Position numbers and translations under genes: made by a program. Under the pieces are notes generated by a model. The model saw only the letters and a program-made list of their open reading frames with translations, did no database searches and was not told where the DNA came from. DNA of 64,000 bases from JBBSBY01 sp038205805 (GTDB taxonomy: Bacteria > Desulfobacterota > Desulfomonilia > Desulfomonilales > Desulfomonilaceae): NCBI GenBank assembly GCA_038205805.1, contig JBBRBO010000005.1, forward strand, positions 1 through 64,000. Reading direction: 5' to 3'. This document shows, piece by piece, positions 36,188 through 43,900 of the stretch (positions are counted from its first letter, which is position 1; every line of letters begins with the position of its first letter).

Positions 36188-37993
36188 CTACTTAACGATT
36201 TCCGTGGAAAGCGAACTCTTGTCCGAGAAATAGACCGTCGCGGTCAACGGCGCCTTTGGGTCGGAAAGCAGCCCGTTGTCCGCCGCATAGAGATAGATTG
36301 TCTTGCGGCCGGAAATGGGTAATTGCATGTGACCGGGTTTCTCGTTCATTAGTTTGTAAATTTTGGGATAGACCGCTACCCCCAGCAACATCACAGGCGC
36401 TTTGGGATCACTGGACCAGCGGACCTTTCCGTCACTGCCGCTGATTTCCACTTTGGTGACCTTTTTGTCCTCGACCTGAAGAAGTTTCAGGATAAAGGTG
36501 CCGTCCAGGTATCCGTCCTTGCCCGGTCGTGTGGACGTGTTCACCAGATCAGCGATAAATCCGCGGAATTCCGCCGTGATTACCCCTTTGGTCTTGAGCG
36601 TTTCGTCACCTGAAGGCGCAACGGTGGACGTGGAAGCCAAGGGTTTACGCACTCTTTGCTCGAAGGACAGGCCGTCCGAGAGATGGAGAATCACCCTGTA
36701 CTTTTCGTGGGTATCGGAGATATTTCCTGGGTCAGCGGCGTAGATATAGAATTGCGCTCGCCCTTCGATGGGGATATTCACCGACCCGTCGGGTTTGTTC
36801 AACAGCGCGCTAGGCGCCGTCTGATACGCCACGGCCAGTCCCCATGCGCCGGGGGCCGCGCCCGTGGTTGCCCATCGCGCTCCGGAGCCGTCCGCCGCAT
36901 TGATCTCAACACCCACAATCGAGGTGCGTGGAGCGATCTCCACATCCAGCCCGAACACCGTGTCTCGAACATTGTCGGGTTTCAAGCCGGTGTACTTACC
37001 CACCGCGTCGGTTCCCACAAACCCGAGCCATGTGGCCAAAAAATTCGCCTTTGTCACCCCCGGTTTGGCCGGTCCGGCGGCGTTTTGCACCGGAACCCAC
37101 GCAATATCTCCATCGGAAAAGGTGACGGCTATGCGAAAATTCACCGTACCCGCTGCGACAATCCCCTTGTCGGCCACATACAGATTGAGGTTAACGCGCT
37201 CCTTCACCGGGATCGACACGCTGCCGTCTCGCTGGTTCAGGAGGCGTATGGGGTCGGACGTGAGCGCCACACCCAAGGCTCCGGTCTGCGAGCCCGGTAT
37301 GGTGTCCCACAGTGAAGTCGTGCCGTCCATTCTGCGTATCTCGATTGCGGTCACGGTCTTGTCACGCGCCTCGACGGTGAGCTGAAACAGCCCATCAGGG
37401 ACGTCATCGCCTCCTAAATTTTTATCGGGATTTACCGCATCGTATTGGGATATTCCCCTGTTGACCGCGGTCATCTTCACCGGCCCCGCGGCGCCGGATT
37501 GTTCCGGTAGGCCGTCGGGATTCTTCACCACCGGAAGCACAAAGGAGCGTCCACCGGCCACTACTTTCATTGTGTAACTGCGATCCTGTGCTATAAAAGA
37601 ACCGTCGTCGGTTGCGAAGAGCAATAACTCGCCGATGTCTTTTACGGGGATCTTGAGCGGACCGGCTTTAGGATTGAGGATAACCGCAGGGTTCTTCGAG
37701 GAGGCCACACCGAGATAGGATGCTCCGGGGCGAGCCGCGGTGCTCCAGGAACCCTTGGGAGTCGAGGTTATGCTGATCTCCTGAATTACAAGCGTAGGAC
37801 GATCTGCGATCTGCAAGGAAAACACGGCGTCGGGCTTACCGTCGGGCACAGCCCCGGCCGGCCCTACCCTATCGTTTTTTTTCAGGCCAAAGAAATAGGC
37901 GTCGCCTATAGGGGCGGCCTGGGACCAAGCGAAATCCACAAAACCGGGACAGATCTCCGCCCATAAAACGGCGATTAGGAGAAAAAGCAGCAC
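36188..37993 (-). CDS. Exported protein with four tandem ~130-residue repeats
   Basis: 601 residues, no family recognised. A hydrophobic N-terminus (VLLFLLIAVLWAEICPG) looks like a signal peptide. The rest is four repeats at about 30-160, 170-305, 315-455 and 470-601. Each has a polar opening (for example DGKPDAVFSLQI; DDVPDGLFQLTV; DNVRDTVFGLDV; DGYLDGTFILKL), a middle G(V/A)A segment with LLN, an I-P-(V/I) strand before an aromatic or hydrophobic YAAD-type strand, and a closing V-x-FSDG strand. The pattern suggests beta-sandwich domains. The GTG at 37993 is the only standard start; none is found in the open frame above it, so the true start is uncertain. Confidence 0.65.
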   Translation of the reverse strand: MLLFLLIAVLWAEICPGFVDFAWSQAAPIGDAYFFGLKKNDRVGPAGAVPDGKPDAVFSLQIADRPTLVIQEISITSTPKGSWSTAARPGASYLGVASSKNPAVILNPKAGPLKIPVKDIGELLLFATDDGSFIAQDRSYTMKVVAGGRSFVLPVVKNPDGLPEQSGAAGPVKMTAVNRGISQYDAVNPDKNLGGDDVPDGLFQLTVEARDKTVTAIEIRRMDGTTSLWDTIPGSQTGALGVALTSDPIRLLNQRDGSVSIPVKERVNLNLYVADKGIVAAGTVNFRIAVTFSDGDIAWVPVQNAAGPAKPGVTKANFLATWLGFVGTDAVGKYTGLKPDNVRDTVFGLDVEIAPRTSIVGVEINAADGSGARWATTGAAPGAWGLAVAYQTAPSALLNKPDGSVNIPIEGRAQFYIYAADPGNISDTHEKYRVILHLSDGLSFEQRVRKPLASTSTVAPSGDETLKTKGVITAEFRGFIADLVNTSTRPGKDGYLDGTFILKLLQVEDKKVTKVEISGSDGKVRWSSDPKAPVMLLGVAVYPKIYKLMNEKPGHMQLPISGRKTIYLYAADNGLLSDPKAPLTATVYFSDKSSLSTEIVK

Positions 37994-38537
37994 ATGTCCG
38001 CAAAGGCGCAGTAAGCGACACGTTCCCCTCCACCTGATTCGTGGGAATCGCCGGAAAAGCGTATGCGATGTGGCGGGACAAATCGGCTTAGGAATGTCGG
38101 CCTCCCTTAGGGGCTCCCGTTTTGCGTCAGGACTGAACAGAATGAGAATTGATTTCGGAGTGTGTCGAAGCGCGGGCGCAGGCCGGCGCTCCGGATCGAA
38201 TCACACGAAAAACTACATACAATGCGGACTCTAGTTGACATTATTTCGCGCTGTCAATGAAAAAATGAGACTATCCGTATTTCATAACAGTTACTTTTGC
38301 GATATTCGGGCGAAGCTGCTTGAGAGAAGGGATGGGTTCCGAACGCTTCTGCAAAATCGTTAAAATCGCTCAAAACTCCTTTTTTGAATAACACCGAAAA
38401 TTTGGGCGAACAATGGACGGGCCGACAAGCTTCTAGGAAGAACTACTTACAACACTAAACGTTTCATAGGTTTTACTCGTTTGAATAGCGAACCGGCGCC
38501 ACAATAGGTTACTAATTAAAAAGGAGTTACCCTCTTC
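37994..38537. other. Intergenic region between divergent genes
   Basis: About 540 bases between the divergent repeat-protein and mtnP genes. No gene; AT-rich segments near 38230-38290 and 38340-38400 may hold promoters. Confidence 0.35.
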
Positions 38538-39320
38538 ATGAAGTTTGGAATAATCGGCGGATCGGGTTTTGACGGCCCGGATTTTCTCACGGATGTGAAA
38601 CATAGTAAGGTAGGGACCCCGTATGGTCCACTTTCCCATGATCTGCTTTCCGGGAAGATCGGGGACATAGAGACGGTCCTGATGCTGCGACATGGCCAAG
38701 GTCATCGCATACGGCCCTCGAACGTAAATTACCGCGCGAATATTTGGGCGCTCAAGGAAGCCGGCGTCACCCACGTGATCGCCACTACGGCATGCGGATC
38801 GCTCCGGGAGCGCATCGAACCCGGACACTTGGTGTTCCCGGACCAATTCATAGACCGCACGACGCATCGCAAAAGCACGTTCTTCGAAGGGGATCAAGTG
38901 GCGCATATCTCGGTGGCCGACCCCTTTTGCGAACCGCTACGCCGACTCTTAATCGAGTCCGCCGCGGCCAAAGGGATCACCTATCATCCCAATGGAGTGG
39001 TGGTGACCATCGAAGGGCCGCGCTTTTCCACCCGAGCCGAGAGCAACATGTTCCGGATCTGGGGAGGCGACATCATCAACATGTCCACCGTGCCCGAGGC
39101 CGTTTTGGCCCGAGAGGCGGGACTGTGCTACGCCTTGATCGCAATGAGCACCGATTACGACTGCTGGCGGCACAGCGACGAACCGGTCACATGGGAGATG
39201 ATCGTCTCAGTCATGAATAAAAACGTCGAGCATGTGCGTCAAATAATCATGGAGACTCTGCCGAAGATTGATTTCGAGGATTGCGCCTGTCGCAGCGCCA
39301 TCGACAACGCTATGGTGTAA
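38538..39320 (+). CDS. mtnP: S-methyl-5'-thioadenosine phosphorylase family protein
   Basis: A 260-residue nucleoside phosphorylase of the MTAP/PNP-2 group. It splits methylthioadenosine with phosphate into adenine and methylthioribose-1-phosphate in the cytoplasm. Diagnostic segments: LMLRHGQGHRIRPSNVNYRA, ATTACGSLRE, GPRFSTRAES, and NMSTVPEAVLAREAGLCYA. The AMSTDYDCW segment has Asp residues in the base-binding region, as in MTAPs that use 6-aminopurines. AAGGAG lies upstream of the ATG. Adenine deaminase follows on the same strand after a repeat element, a sensible salvage pair. It could also act on other nucleosides. Confidence 0.88.
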   Translation: MKFGIIGGSGFDGPDFLTDVKHSKVGTPYGPLSHDLLSGKIGDIETVLMLRHGQGHRIRPSNVNYRANIWALKEAGVTHVIATTACGSLRERIEPGHLVFPDQFIDRTTHRKSTFFEGDQVAHISVADPFCEPLRRLLIESAAAKGITYHPNGVVVTIEGPRFSTRAESNMFRIWGGDIINMSTVPEAVLAREAGLCYALIAMSTDYDCWRHSDEPVTWEMIVSVMNKNVEHVRQIIMETLPKIDFEDCACRSAIDNAMV

Positions 39321-39360
39321 AAAGGCGCTTGTGATCTCTTGTCAATGGACCGGCGCCCTG

Positions 39361-39587
39361 ATACCAATGCCTAATCAAAAAAGTAATATTGGGGAGAACC
39401 TTCTTGAAAGAAGGATTCTCCCCAAACCCCTCTCCAAGAACTTTTGCAATTACCGAAACCGGCTTTTCTCAAGGAGAAAATGCCGCTTTCGGAGATTATC
39501 ACAAATTTTTTTAGAAAGAGGTTGGAAAAACCTACTTTGCAACAAAAGCTCCGCCGATCTTACTTTTTTGAAAGCACATAGATATAA
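39361..39587 (+). repeat. Dispersed hairpin-rich element, full reference copy
   Basis: Best full copy. ATACCAATGCCTAATC and AAAAAAGTAATATTGG open it. Hairpin I: GGGGAGAACCTTCTT with AAGAAGGATTCTCCCC. Hairpin II: CCGAAACCGGCTTTTCTC with GAGAAAATGCCGCTTTCGG. Hairpin III: AGGTTGGAAAAACCT. It closes with CCGATCTTACTTTTTTGAAA and GCACATAGATAT. The two ends are imperfect inverted repeats of about 32 bp. Confidence 0.92.
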
Positions 39588-39721
39588 GTTCACCGGGCGG
39601 CATGTTTTGGTTTTGATGAATAGGAAGGCATGAGTATCCCGTTCGTTTTCAACAAACGCAGAGACGTATCAAATGTAGTAAACTTCAATTATGTATCCGC
39701 CGACCTCCTGAGGAGCCGCTT

Positions 39722-41434
39722 ATGAACTTAACGCAGAAGATTAGGACCGCGCTTGGAGAAGAGCCCGCTGATTTGTTGTTCGAGAACGCGAATCTCGTGA
39801 ACGTCCTTTCCGGAGAGATTCACCCGACCGCAATGAGTGTTCGGGACGGGGTAATCGTCGGGTTCAACAAGATTACCGCCAAGGAAACCATTGACCTGAA
39901 GGGACGTTTTCTCTGTCCGGGGTTCATCGACGGTCATTTGCACCTGGAATCCAGTATGTTGGCTATCCCGGAATTCGCGGCGAATGTGGCTCCCCAAGGA
40001 ACAACGGCAGTGGTGGCGGATCCCCATGAAATAGCGAACGTCCTCGGCCTGGAAGGCATACGATACATCATCGAAACGGCCAAGGATGCTGCCATCAGGA
40101 TATACATCATGGCGTCTTCCTGCGTCCCGGCCACGCCCTTTGAGACGTCGGGGGCTACCTTGAACGCTGAGGACATGGCGACATTTCTGGATGAACCTTC
40201 CGTTCTCGGCTTGGCGGAAGTAATGAACTACCCTGGAGTTTTGTTCCAAGACCCCGATGTATTAGCCAAGTTGCGCCTGTTCAAGGGACGAGTGATCGAC
40301 GGGCACGCTCCCGGGCTGTCCGGGATCTCTTTGGCGGCGTACGTTTCCGCGGGGATAGGCTCGGATCACGAGTGCGCCTACCTGGATGAGGCCCGCGAGA
40401 AGCTGCGACTGGGCATGAAGATAATGATTCGGGAAGGGTCGGCGGCCAAGAACCTCGAGACGTTGCTCCCGCTTGTGAACGAATACAATTCCAGAAACTG
40501 TTTCTTCGTCACGGATGACCTTGAACCTAACGACATAGTGGAACGCGGCCACATTGTGGCGATTGTGCGAAAGGCTATTCGCTTGGGATTACATCCTATC
40601 CGCGCCATACAAATGGCGGGCCTGAATACCGCCCAGTATTTCGGATTAACAACTCTGGGGGCCTTGGCGCCGGGATACGCCGCCGACATCCTTGTGCTCG
40701 ATGACCTCGAGCGCGTTACCATAACCCAGGTCTACAAGGCGGGACGCTTGGTGGCGGAAAACGGCCGATTCCTGGGATTGCGGTCTCCTTCAGAAGCGGT
40801 AAAGCCTCCGATGAGCTGTCGTGTGGATTGGGACAAGGTAAAGGACATCTCGGTGAAGGCGACAGGCGGCTCTATTCGCGTCATAGGCGTGGTTCCGGGT
40901 CAGATCATCACGGAGAGCCTGGTGGAAGAGCCCAAGGTGGTGGACTCGAAGATCGTCTCGGACACGGATCGCGACATCCTGAAGATGGTGGTTATCGAGC
41001 GGCATAAAGGAACCGGCAATGTCGGGGAAGGCTTCATCAAGGGATTCGGGCTGAAGGAAGGCGCCTTGGCGAGCAGTGTGGCTCATGATTCTCACAATAT
41101 CATAGCCGTGGGGGTGACTGATGACGACATCTTGACTGCCGCAAAGGAAATTGTCGCAATGGGCGGCGGTATGACCGTGGTTCGGTCGGGTGAGATCATT
41201 GCGAGATTGCCCCTCCCCATTGCGGGCCTCATGTCGGATCAAGGTATTGATGAGGTAAGGGCGTCGCTCCATGATCTGTCCGCAGCGGCGAAAGAAATGG
41301 GGTGTTCCTTGGAAAACCCGTTCGCCACATTGTCTTTCATGGCCCTTACGCCTATCCCGAAACTCAAGCTGACGGACTTAGGGCTCTTTGATTCGGAACA
41401 CTTCCGGTTTATTTCGCTGTTCGCCGACGCGTAA
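39722..41434 (+). CDS. ade: Adenine deaminase
   Basis: A 570-residue amidohydrolase that deaminates adenine to hypoxanthine. The metal-site motif is FIDGHLHLESSM, the second site is DPHEIANVLG, and VIDGHAPGLSG and GIGSDHECAY follow. The composite C-terminal domain of bacterial Ade is present (HDSHNIIAVG; GMTVVRSGEI). Length is normal. GAGGAG seven bases before the ATG is a strong ribosome site. With the MTA phosphorylase upstream, adenine released from methylthioadenosine would be carried on to hypoxanthine. Confidence 0.95.
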   Translation: MNLTQKIRTALGEEPADLLFENANLVNVLSGEIHPTAMSVRDGVIVGFNKITAKETIDLKGRFLCPGFIDGHLHLESSMLAIPEFAANVAPQGTTAVVADPHEIANVLGLEGIRYIIETAKDAAIRIYIMASSCVPATPFETSGATLNAEDMATFLDEPSVLGLAEVMNYPGVLFQDPDVLAKLRLFKGRVIDGHAPGLSGISLAAYVSAGIGSDHECAYLDEAREKLRLGMKIMIREGSAAKNLETLLPLVNEYNSRNCFFVTDDLEPNDIVERGHIVAIVRKAIRLGLHPIRAIQMAGLNTAQYFGLTTLGALAPGYAADILVLDDLERVTITQVYKAGRLVAENGRFLGLRSPSEAVKPPMSCRVDWDKVKDISVKATGGSIRVIGVVPGQIITESLVEEPKVVDSKIVSDTDRDILKMVVIERHKGTGNVGEGFIKGFGLKEGALASSVAHDSHNIIAVGVTDDDILTAAKEIVAMGGGMTVVRSGEIIARLPLPIAGLMSDQGIDEVRASLHDLSAAAKEMGCSLENPFATLSFMALTPIPKLKLTDLGLFDSEHFRFISLFADA

Positions 41435-41439
41435 ATATC

Positions 41440-41700
41440 AACGAGCAATCAAGAAAGTACGGTCGGGGAGAAGCTTCTTGAAAGAATTTTCTCCCTAAAC
41501 CCCTCTCCAAGAACGACTCTGACTTATCGTCACAACGAAGGTTGAAAGTATCCATTAATTTTAAATACTTAGGATTAAACCCCCAGTATCCCCCTTGTCA
41601 AGGGAATGTACGGATACTGCCCGACAACCTTTACCACGGAGCCGACGCTTACCCCCCTGACAAGGGGTTGGGGGGTTATTTGGAATCAAGATCGTTACCA
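41440..41700 (+). repeat. Left arm of dispersed element joined to module B
   Basis: CAATCAAGAAAGTACGGTCG...CTCCAAGAAC (to 41514), then module B (GACTTATCGTCACAACGAAG; GGATACTGCCC; GCCGACGCTTACCCCCC), which also occurs inside the copy at 27730. A full element copy follows at 41712. Confidence 0.8.
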
Positions 41701-41711
41701 TCGAGGGACTG

Positions 41712-41935
41712 ATACGAATGTGCAATAAAAGAAGTAATATTGGAGAGAACCTTCTTGAAAGAAGTTTCTCCCCAAACCCCTCTCCAAGAACTTTAAAAAT
41801 AGCCGCACGTGCCTTTTCTCAAGGAGACAAAGCCACTTGCGTTGCATTTAAACATTCTTTGATAGTAGTTAGGGAAACCTGCTCTTACAAAAATGTCCTT
41901 CACCTATATTCCTCGTTCGACAGCACATTGGTATG
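41712..41935 (+). repeat. Dispersed hairpin-rich element, full copy overlapping the fic gene end
   Basis: Full-length but with a diverged centre (AAATAGCCGCACGTGCC instead of the standard hairpin II arm). Its right terminal repeat (CAGCACATTGGTATGA) encodes, on the other strand, the last codons and the stop of the Fic gene. Confidence 0.88.
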
Positions 41936-43087
41936 AAGAGGCTCAGTCCCCTCCTCGAGAATAGCTAGATATTCCGAGTAGGTATACACCCGATCCCGCG
42001 CTTTGCCGGTAATTTCTCTCACCACTCCCATGTCTTCGAGCCTCTTCAGGGCGGACGTCACGGTCGGCTGCGATATTTCGATCTCGTGTGAGGCTCTGGG
42101 AATCTCCAGGACAGGATTTATCAGCAGATATGAATGGATGCGCAAGACGTTCCCTGCCGCTTGTCCGAGTCCTTCAATGCGACTTCGATCATCGGCAAAC
42201 AGCTTTACAATTCGTTGGGTGGTTTGTATGGCTTTCTCAGCCGTTTCTCGCACGCCTTCCATGAAAAACGTCACCCAAGCTTCCCAGTCTCCTTCCATGC
42301 GCACTTTCTGGAGAAGATCGTAATAGGTCTCACGGTGCGTTTTGAAATAGAGACTCAAGAAAAGAAGCGGCTCCGACAAAGCGCCTTCCACACAAAGAAG
42401 AAAGGTTATGAGAAGTCTTCCCAGGCGACCGTTCCCATCGAGAAACGGATGAATGGTCTCGAATTGAACATGACTGAGAGCGGCCTTGAGAAGCAACGGG
42501 GTTCGAGCCGGCTCATCGTGGAGAAACATTTCCAGGTCACCCATACACTGCATGATGTCTTCCGGTGGAGGAGGAACGAACAGTGCATTGCCGGGGCGAG
42601 AACCGCCGATCCAATTCTGTGATCTCCTGAAATCACCGGGAGTTTTGGCGCTGCCGCGCCCCTTGGCGAGAAGCGTTCCATGGACCTCCCGTAGTAATCT
42701 GAGCGAAAGAGGAAAACCTCCTCGCAAACGATCTAATCCATGCTGAAGAGCGGCCACGTACTGCGATACCTCTTTCACATCGCCTGTGAGGACCCCCGGC
42801 GCTCCCTCATATTCGTGCAATAGAAGATCGGAAAGTGATGATTGGGTTCCCTCTATCTGCGAAGAGAGAACCGCTTCTTTGCGAACATAGAAATAGAGAA
42901 AGAGAGCGGGATTCGGGAGAAGTAGAGTTAAGGCATCTAAACGTCCTATAGCTCGGTTGGCCTTCTCTAGGAGATCCAGATTAATCTCCAACTGAGGAAC
43001 CGGAGGCAGAGGAAACGGAACGAAAGCCCTGAAACTCTCCGAGACCGTAGTTCGTAGAACGTATCTTCCCTGAAGGCCTCGCTTCAT
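41900..43087 (-). CDS. Fic/DOC-family protein with C-terminal winged helix
   Basis: A 395-residue Fic protein. The N-terminal region carries SSQIEGTQSSLSDLL, usual in this group. The catalytic loop HPFLDGNGRLGRLL matches HPFxxGNGRxxR, so AMP transfer to a protein hydroxyl is expected. The C-terminal 80 residues form a winged helix (SHEIEISQPTVTSALKRLED), suggesting DNA binding and self-regulation, with a matching operator array just upstream of the start. The last dozen codons (EPLHTNVLSNEEYR) are encoded by the terminal repeat of a dispersed element, so the original C-terminus has been replaced. Confidence 0.9.
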   Translation of the reverse strand: MKRGLQGRYVLRTTVSESFRAFVPFPLPPVPQLEINLDLLEKANRAIGRLDALTLLLPNPALFLYFYVRKEAVLSSQIEGTQSSLSDLLLHEYEGAPGVLTGDVKEVSQYVAALQHGLDRLRGGFPLSLRLLREVHGTLLAKGRGSAKTPGDFRRSQNWIGGSRPGNALFVPPPPEDIMQCMGDLEMFLHDEPARTPLLLKAALSHVQFETIHPFLDGNGRLGRLLITFLLCVEGALSEPLLFLSLYFKTHRETYYDLLQKVRMEGDWEAWVTFFMEGVRETAEKAIQTTQRIVKLFADDRSRIEGLGQAAGNVLRIHSYLLINPVLEIPRASHEIEISQPTVTSALKRLEDMGVVREITGKARDRVYTYSEYLAILEEGTEPLHTNVLSNEEYR

Positions 43088-43097
43088 GGTCGGCTCC

Positions 43098-43161
43098 GTT
43101 ATTAAAAAGGTCTTTAATAGCCTTTCCCGCTATTAAAACATAGGGGCATATTTTTTAATAG
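43098..43161. promoter_or_regulatory. Operator array upstream of the fic gene
   Basis: Four half-sites alternate in direction: TATTAAA (43100), TTTAATAG (43113), CTATTAAA (43130) and TTTAATAG (43154). The middle pair is a perfect inverted repeat, TTTAATAG-N9-CTATTAAA. The array starts 11 bases from the fic ATG, so autoregulation by its winged helix is likely. Confidence 0.6.
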
Positions 43162-43199
43162 GGAATACTCAAGCCGACTTAAAAACGAAGAGTTGTTTC

Positions 43200-43661
43200 C
43201 TATTCGCAATCAACGTAGGAAATGGGATCGCCCGTCTTTACCGGGCCACCCGTCAAAACCTTTGCGAAGATACCCTGTTTGGGCATTATGCAATCGCCGA
43301 TTTTGTGGTAAATGGCGCAACGGGTGTGGCATTCCTTGCCGATTTGGGTAATTTCCAGGACAACGGATTCGCCTACCTTCACCTTCCGTCCCACTTGTAT
43401 CGAATCGAGGTCGAAGCCTTCGGTTGTGAGATTTTCGGCGAAACTGCCCGGTTTCACATCCACACCCTTTTCGGCCATTGCGTTGATGCTTTCGATAGCT
43501 AAGAGCGAAACTTGTCTGTGCCAATCTCCACCGTGGGCGTCTCCTTGAAACCCGAACCCTACCTCCAGGACACCGGAGGGGACTTCCGTTTTGGGGATGC
43601 CTTTCTTCTTGCTCAGGCATACGGCGCGAATGATTCCTTGGGACATGTGACTCACTTTCAT
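43200..43661 (-). CDS. MOSC-domain protein
   Basis: A 153-residue stand-alone MOSC domain (as at the C-terminus of molybdenum cofactor sulfurases and in YiiM). Typical segments: CLSKKKGIPKTEVPSG, GFGFQGDAHGGDWHRQVSLL, and the conserved Cys in IGKECHTRCAIYHKIGDC. Such proteins bind molybdenum cofactor or carry sulfur to metal-sulfur sites. It is next to the Fic gene, with no moa/moe genes nearby. The start may be the internal ATG at 43646 (MSQGIIRAVCLS) rather than 43661. Confidence 0.88.
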   Translation of the reverse strand: MKVSHMSQGIIRAVCLSKKKGIPKTEVPSGVLEVGFGFQGDAHGGDWHRQVSLLAIESINAMAEKGVDVKPGSFAENLTTEGFDLDSIQVGRKVKVGESVVLEITQIGKECHTRCAIYHKIGDCIMPKQGIFAKVLTGGPVKTGDPISYVDCE

Positions 43662-43851
43662 TATTCGTTGAGCTGTGGCGGCTCTGCGCCTGCTGAGAGG
43701 CGGAGTAAGGAATTATTCAGCGGCTGAACCATTCCACAGCGGGATTTCAGCCGGTCGGCCCCTTCGTGGTGCAGGGTTGCGATTACCTTGCAATGAAGAA
43801 GCGCCGTCTGATGAACGGCGCTCCATGGGTTTTTCGGGTGAACGGTAAGGA

Positions 43852-43892
43852 TTCACCGGGCTTGAGGCGGCGCGGCCCTGTCCCCGGTGAAT
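43852..43892. repeat. REP-like palindrome
   Basis: TTCACCGGGCTTGAGGCGGC then CCCCGGTGAA, directly downstream of the EF-G-like gene's stop codon. Confidence 0.6.
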
Positions 43893-43900
43893 CGTTCCAA

